A DNA stretch of 64,000 nucleotides from Hofstenia miamia. Its lineage: Eukaryota > Xenacoelomorpha > Acoela > Hofsteniidae. The position numbers and the translations under genes are program-made. Position 1 is the stretch's first letter, and the number at the start of each line of letters is the position of its first letter. The stretch is taken from the NCBI GenBank assembly GCA_900660155.1, contig CABFPE010000052.1, positions 1,479,522 through 1,543,521 of the forward strand. The letters are read 5' to 3'. This document shows, piece by piece, positions 58,010-64,000 of this stretch. Below the pieces are notes generated by a model. It saw only the letters and a list, made by a program, of their open reading frames with translations, was not told where the DNA came from and searched no databases.

Positions 58010-58975
58010 CATGATTAGTTGCTTCTTGACTCTCACGCTCCTAATAAATCAATAACTGTAACTGATCGCCATCTTGTCTCTTGGGGGAACTCCTATCTAC
58101 AAGAAATGAATCTCGAAGGCCGAAAACTTGAAAGAGCTTGGCGATCCGTTCTTGACATAGATAAACCTCGTTCTAAACTAGCACATTATGATTCTCTTTG
58201 TCATTTGGAAAATAATTTATACTCAATACTGATCTATTTATCTGCCCAGATAAATGAAAACAAACGTAGTTTTAAGTTTCTTTTGCACTTGGATTCAGAA
58301 TATTAGGAAAGTGTGTGAGATTCATTGTGATGCCTGATCATTCATATGATTTAAACAACAAGTTCCCCTATGACAACAGTTTTTGATTCTTCTGCTAAAT
58401 TCGGTCTAACAAAAGCAAAGTACCCTAATGAACCCTCTGATAAAATTATGTCGAGATTTCAGACAGTAATTTGTGATGATATAGAAGATCATTTGAAAAC
58501 TATCCTAATTAAAGCATGTGACCTAGACTTTTTCCTAAGGAAATTGTTAACAACTAGATGACTAACTTAAAATGAATCTTTCTCAGCACTTGGTTCCCTA
58601 TCAACAGAAGATTGCACTTGCAAAGTCACTAACGATCCTAATCTTGATCGATATGAATCCTACAAATCTCGATGTGATCAACATTGACTTGACCACTATG
58701 ATTCTTTGCTGGCAGAGGCACTAAAATAACTCATCAAGTGAATTAAAAGAGTTGGGATTTTACTACTAGAGTTTTCTTTGGTTTGTCAAGTCCATCGTGC
58801 TTTCTATGAATCCGAACTGCTGACATCTTATTCCCCTGATTCCAACTTGTCTCTGAGATCAAATTATAATTGCAAAAGTCGAGGTGGCAGGAGTAATTCA
58901 TCATTTGGAGCCTGTTCTTTCCGAGTTACAGCTGGTCATTACGCGAATATCTATCTTCCAAATTGCAAGCTTTAA
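58010..58975 (+). pseudogene. L2/CR1-like LINE ORF2 remnant with internal deletion
   Basis: 58019-58306 reads LLDSHAPNKSITVTDRHLVS and GRKLERAWRSVLD, the linker before the RT domain (compare LLDKHAPLKxxxVxxRP, RRKLERRWR). 58370-58560 contains KACDLDFFLRKLL (compare KSCDLDPIPTWLLK). 58790-58970 reads YESELLTSYSPDSNLSLRS and SSFGACSFRVTAGHYANIYL, resembling the C-terminal LLTxYxPxRxLRS...YGDRAFSVAAPxLWNSLP. The catalytic palm is missing. Confidence 0.75.
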
Positions 58976-60514
58976 ATTAAGAAAAATATTTCAAAAAAGA
59001 GATAAGTTCTAAAGACTAAGTTTATCATCATTGTGCTTTCTTAGATTTTTTCATTCAGGGCACATACAAAACCTCTGTTCATTTATATGGATGATAAAAA
59101 GGTAGATTAGGCCTTGCAAATTTTCCATTTATTTATTATTTATATAAAGAGCAACAGCAAATAAAACAATTTCAGTAATGCTTTGTAAGCAAAATGAATA
59201 TATAAGAATTGTTAAAGAACTGAATACCGCTGTTTTCGCGAATAACAATTGAAGTCTACGCTAACTGAATGATCGTCTATTATACTGGACATTGAATACA
59301 GTATTGTTACATTCTTTAAAAATGGTGGTTTTTTATTGTTTCTGCCTAACAAGAAGATTATTTTTTAACTATCTGTAGGCAAGATGATTACAATACAATA
59401 ATGAGTCTCTCGAGACAATGCCCAAACAAAAAACTCAATGATTTTACAAGACAAAGTTTACACTTTTTAAAAATGCTCTTAGGACATGGGTAGTTGAACA
59501 CAAAATTTCAAATATTACCGTTGACTGTTATTATTTTTATATTAAAAAAACACACCAATCCAATACTCTAAGGGATCAGCAAAAGAAATTGAATAAAACT
59601 TAATGATTGTGATATATAATGTATATGTATCTGATAGACAAATAATCTACACAAAAAATTGCCTAATGCCCAATATATTCTTAAAATTTTAATTTATTGA
59701 ATACGATTTCATTATCCTAAATAATATTTAGTATGCCTTTGTAACTGACTTAGTTGCTGAGGAAAAAACAATTTCCAGTTCATTCAAAATATTGAATTTG
59801 GCACTAAGCAGTGATAAATCTATGCTAATGATATTTTTCAACCAATCAAAATTATTTAATTAATTGAAATATTTGTAATGTTTAGAATTTCTTTGAAAGC
59901 TGTCTCTAAGTAACATAAAAACGTGCAACAGAAAAATTAGCATTGAAGTAGTATGCTAAATCATTTTTACATTTCATGGTATTTGCTTCAATTAACACAA
60001 TAATTGCTCAAAAATTGAAGTATTTAACGCTATTGAACTACAGTAAATTATTAAATTAAAAATGGAATTCTTAATTTGATTTTTTAATTCATCAGAGGTA
60101 TATTTATTTAATACTTAATGAAATATAATTAAAAACGAATAATTTTGAATATAAAAAGGTTAAATGTGCTTATTTATTTTACACTAATACTTAGTATCCC
60201 TTGTTGAATGAATTTAATGATATCTGCGAGTCTGCAAATCTATCAAGAGTGATAGAGTGAAAGCATGTGTATGTGTATTCTTGAATTTAGTACTAAAATA
60301 TTTTCAAAATGTCAGAATATATTAATTTAATTGGCCTATTTAAGTGCAAACTGGAAAATTGCAATAGTTTATTTGAAATTCCCTGTGTAATGGGAATAAA
60401 TATCACTAGTTGTTATAATACTAATTGTAGCTTTTCAAGCATATCAGCCTCGTCTAAATCAAAATATGAAATATCTTATGTGGATAACGAAAATTCATAT
60501 ACATGCTATATACA
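58976..60514. other. Gene-poor AT-rich sequence
   Basis: Nothing supported. The ORF starting 60309 (MSEYINLIGLFKCKLENC) runs into a TA tract and is probably chance. Confidence 0.5.
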
Positions 60515-60978
60515 CTATATATATATATATATATATCTTATAAATATATAAATATCAATATAAATATAAAATTTATAGACAGTGCTACATATATATATGT
60601 TATATATATATATATATATATATATAGCAATTTTGTTGGAATATGAATTGAGTGATTCCTGAGTGTGGGAATTGCATTTGGAATTCAAACAATTATCAGA
60701 ATTGAGAAAGAAATTTGCATTCTAATTTGACTTTAGAACCCCACCTAATTAATTCGAAATATTATTTCTTGTACTTGCATAAGAGCCCGATCGCACAATT
60801 TATGTAACTGTAAATTTATTTATGAATGTTTAAGTATCTGCTCTCAAATTATAATTAGTGACAAATGGAATTGGAATTTAAACAAAAATTATTGTAGGAA
60901 TTGGGATTGAATCACCAGAAATCGGAATTCTAATTGAAGAACTTAATTTAGTTCAAATCTCATATATATATATATATT
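60515..60978. repeat. Cluster of (TA)n tracts around a GGAATT-rich segment
   Basis: TA tracts at about 60515-60536, 60585-60627 and 60960-60977. The segment 60628-60959 between the last two has recurrent ggaatt/gaattg motifs and gtgattc near the left with its partner gaatcac near the right, hinting at degenerate inverted ends. Confidence 0.45.
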
Positions 60979-63449
60979 ACATCTGAATAAATGGAAAAGT
61001 TGTTAAGAACATGTCTTAGTGACTTCCAAAAATTTAGTTTAATTAGGCTTTTTACTGTTAACACTCAGTTGTCAAATTATTCCGAGTGAATAATTTGAAA
61101 ACTTGATATTTCATTTTGAATGAAAAGTTTGTAAATTTGTACGTGAGCTTGGCCTCATAAGAAACATCTTAACTAAATTAATAATGTCATTGGAATCAAA
61201 TTGAAATTGATATTAATAATAGATTAATCAAATTTCCCCCATAAATGTAAAATTTATATGGTAAGGCACACATAATTTACTTTTCACACGCTAGCAAATA
61301 CAAAAGAAATTAAATAACTCTGACATATTTAAATAAAGAAAAATCTGGTTTTTCGTAATTTATGCTAAATTCGGATAGCGCTATAAGCAAATAATCCACT
61401 ATTAAGAACAAATAATTTGCTAATAGTATTATATATAATTGATATGTTATTAGTAAATTGATAATCCCATGAAGTAATTAATTATATCTTCAAAGCAACG
61501 AAAGATTCTCGTATATTTCACTTGTCGAAATTCATTTATTATTAATCTAAACACGTCTAAATGCAAGGCATACTCGACATAGATTTATTTATTACAAGTA
61601 GATCTTTCTTAAGTCGTAGCATTAAATCTATTAACAAATCGCAAATGCGCATTTTTCGTTACTAATCATTTCAAATAACCATGTGGTTAATGTTATACAG
61701 ATTCAACATTATATAAATTCGGAATTTCAGTCTTTGATGTGTGACCTTCATTCACAGCCATTTTATATTTTAGATATAATTACTGTTCATTTTTACCTAA
61801 TGGTAAAAAATTTCAATTTTGGATCAAATCGGGTTTTGATAATTAATTGTGTCATAATTCGGGTTAAATTTTGGCATTCAGGTTCTGTAATTGCAAAATT
61901 ATTATTCATAATCCATAAATCCCATAGCAATATTGACATCGCATTGCCAAAAATTTCATTATTATTTTTTATACGTAATATGGAATTACTTTAGCAGTTA
62001 GATAATTTAATCTTGTGTTCATTGCGGTTGAATAACTCAATGTAATTGCAGGAAGCCGTTGACAATTTACAATTGATAAAGTCAATATTGCGTTTCCATT
62101 ATAATTGTAAATAAAGATGGAAAAACCAAAGTTTTACATTAAAAAATTATTTTATTAACCTAAAAAATATTGTTAGAGTTGTTAAGGATATCTTTGAATA
62201 ATTTTTTTTTTTTGGTTAAGATAGGGAAAAATATTTTTTATGCATACATATACATATACAATTATTTATGTGTACCTTTAGGCATAGATTCGAAATTTCT
62301 TGATTCTTGATTGGCCTTAAACTAGCACTAGCGTAATTCCCCGTCTTTAGTTATTTTAAGGACCTATATACTTTTGTCCCCCTGGCAAGAAAGTTTAAAT
62401 ATGATTAATTGCATGCTCTTTCTAGCAGTTTTGTTACTCAATTTTATAAAATTTCAGACTAAGTTTATTACTAAAATATGCATTCTATGCGCAAGAAATT
62501 CAAAAACATATGCAAGTTTGTATTTTATTTAAATATTTCCCATATTCCTTAATATTTTTCAATATATAATATTTAAGTGTTGCATTGATTGCTACCCATA
62601 TAACAGACACAAATGTACCATAAAGCGTGAAGAATTAGGGCAACAGCAATATAAAAAATCAATTGGTAAAACGAGGAAGAGAAATTACTTGATTCATGTT
62701 ATAATTCACAAGAAAGCTTTTGTCTTGACTATACATATACTGAAAATAGATTTCCATAACACTAACAGGATACGGGATACGAGCAGCATTTTGTTAGCTG
62801 ACCAATGCAAACTGAACATGCATTAAGATACAGTGATATTCAATCAATGATTAAATTTGTTTAACTCACTTATCCCCTTCAATTCAGCCTGTATTAGTTA
62901 GTTAACAAATCTGCGTCCTGATCCATGTCTGTGCATATTAAGTAAATTTGCCCTGAAGATTTACGAAAATATAATTGTTGGTCTTGAAAAGAGTCCGACT
63001 TGGAATTGAAAAAAGATATAAACATTCTTGAGACAAAATTATATTTTTTGAAAATTGAGTTTGCTTTGATTATTAAAGAATAAACCACGTGAGTTTAAGC
63101 GCTTTGAATTAGATATTATAAACAAAATAATGATAGTTAGCTTTGATTGACTGCTCATAAGTTGCATATCATATAATATGTGTAATAAATTTGGATTAAA
63201 TCTCTGACATGAGCGTGATTATTAACGGGAACTTACAAAATTCACTAAAAATTGCTTAGCAAACAAGTAGTTTTATAGTTAACAACTACATATTTTGTTC
63301 ACAAATATTATTTTAGAATCCAATATCACCGTTAAATTCAAACTAAAAATATTCTCATAGACTGTTTTTATCTTATATACAGTGCAAACTGATGTGTTAT
63401 TGAAGACATTAGTTAATATTGATCTAAATTAGATTTTTAAGCCTATATA
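60979..63449. other. Gene-poor AT-rich sequence
   Basis: No supported gene or element. ORFs here are low-complexity and Asn/Lys/Ile-rich. Confidence 0.5.
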
Positions 63450-63455
63450 TACATC

Positions 63456-63514
<59 letters not shown>
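63450..63514. repeat. (TA)n microsatellite abutting a Penelope-like element
   Basis: About 30 TA units with small interruptions, ending exactly where the retroelement 3' sequence begins. Confidence 0.9.
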
Positions 63515-63516
<2 letters not shown>

Positions 63517-64000
63517 TAAAAAGGAAAACACATGAACGTTTCGATTAATATTATATAATCATCTTCAGCAAATAATTTGCGGCAAAAATATTTTACAATA
63601 TATAAACTACATTAAAATTATAAAATGAAACCTAAAATAAATATAAATACTTAGTTGGATTAATCTGTTTATTTAATAACTTTGTTTTGTCGATGTTGGT
63701 AATTTCAATGGCTTCTGCAATTTTTGTATATTTTGTTCTTCTAATGATCTTAAAATTTTCAATATTGATATTATGAATGTGATTAAAAATTTCTGATGTT
63801 AAATGGCCATTGATGTGAACTTTGAACCGCGTATCAAAATGACGGATGGTTTCACCGATGTATGATTTCTTACAATCATCACAAGTATATTTATAAACTA
63901 ATGATGAAGCCAATCCTTTTGTTATTTGATCTTTGTTGCGAATTAAATTTAGTGTTTTGAATGATTGAAATATTGGAATGATCTTCGTAAATTTTAAATG
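63515..64000 (-). mobile_element. Penelope-like element, 3' end (continues off the window)
   Basis: Contains the GIY-YIG endonuclease coding end on the - strand, then a 3' tail with gaagatgattatataatatt and gaaacgttcatgtgttttcc, ending at a (TA)n tract. The reverse transcriptase part should lie to the right. Confidence 0.85.
63632..64000 (-). CDS. Penelope-like reverse transcriptase/GIY-YIG endonuclease, C-terminal fragment
   Basis: Frame open from the window edge to the stop at 63632-63634. It reads TLNLIRNKDQITKGLASSLV, then YKYTCDDCKKSYIGETIRHF and DTRFKVHINGHLTSE. The VYKYTCxxCxxxYIGET block is the CxxC-preceded GIY-YIG nuclease start of Penelope-like elements; the Arg of xTRFKVH follows as expected. 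EAIEITNIDKTKLLNKQIN matches the usual end with the catalytic Glu and final Asn region. About 122 codons with no stop, so the element may be fairly young. Confidence 0.88.
   Translation of the reverse strand, partial: HLKFTKIIPIFQSFKTLNLIRNKDQITKGLASSLVYKYTCDDCKKSYIGETIRHFDTRFKVHINGHLTSEIFNHIHNINIENFKIIRRTKYTKIAEAIEITNIDKTKLLNKQINPTKYLYLF

Overview
The window is AT-rich, intron-containing, transposon-laden metazoan nuclear DNA. Long introns, GT..AG splice sites, a recognisable spliceosomal helicase gene and remnants of Tc1/mariner, hAT, piggyBac, LINE and Penelope elements all point to an animal. A galactose 3-O-sulfotransferase-like gene and the TE mix suggest an aquatic invertebrate (cnidarian, tunicate or mollusc type), but the species cannot be settled from the sequence. 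It is draft assembly: two N gaps sit in (TA)n tracts, and at least two single-N joins separate near-identical direct copies.

Region 1 (about 1-27.2 kb) is the 3' half of AQR (Aquarius, intron-binding SF1 helicase) on the + strand. I can place 16 exons from 2258 to a stop at 27015; in-phase splicing gives about 776 residues and all helicase motifs. One exon (6251-6437) is present a second time at 6964-7150. Another exon (14662-14797) carries an 8-bp duplication and a compensating deletion that shift about 33 codons. AQR introns hold a Tc1 remnant interrupted by a hAT element with a perfect 8-bp target duplication (upstream of the first exon seen), a piggyBac remnant, a ZCCHC24-like zinc-knuckle gene, two hAT-type elements, a DNA-transposon tail with a zinc finger, and several local duplications.

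Region 2 (27.2-40.6 kb) is mostly retroelement debris: a YLDD-type reverse transcriptase (+), a jockey/CR1-like LINE (-) interrupted by a 306-bp MITE with 31-bp inverted repeats, and a corrupted second copy of part of that LINE. Possible exons of unidentified + strand genes lie at 34256-34370, 36332-36595 and 38045-38084 (repeated at 39111-39150).

Region 3 (40.6-43.5 kb) holds the 3' part of a Gal3ST-family sulfotransferase gene on the - strand, in two exons.

Region 4 (43.5-64 kb) is gene-poor AT-rich sequence with (TA)n tracts, an L2/CR1-like LINE remnant near 58-59 kb, and the 3' end of a Penelope-like element (GIY-YIG domain) running off the right edge. The protein genes look functionally independent: pre-mRNA splicing (AQR), an RNA- or zinc-binding protein (ZCCHC24-like) and Golgi glycan sulfation (Gal3ST).
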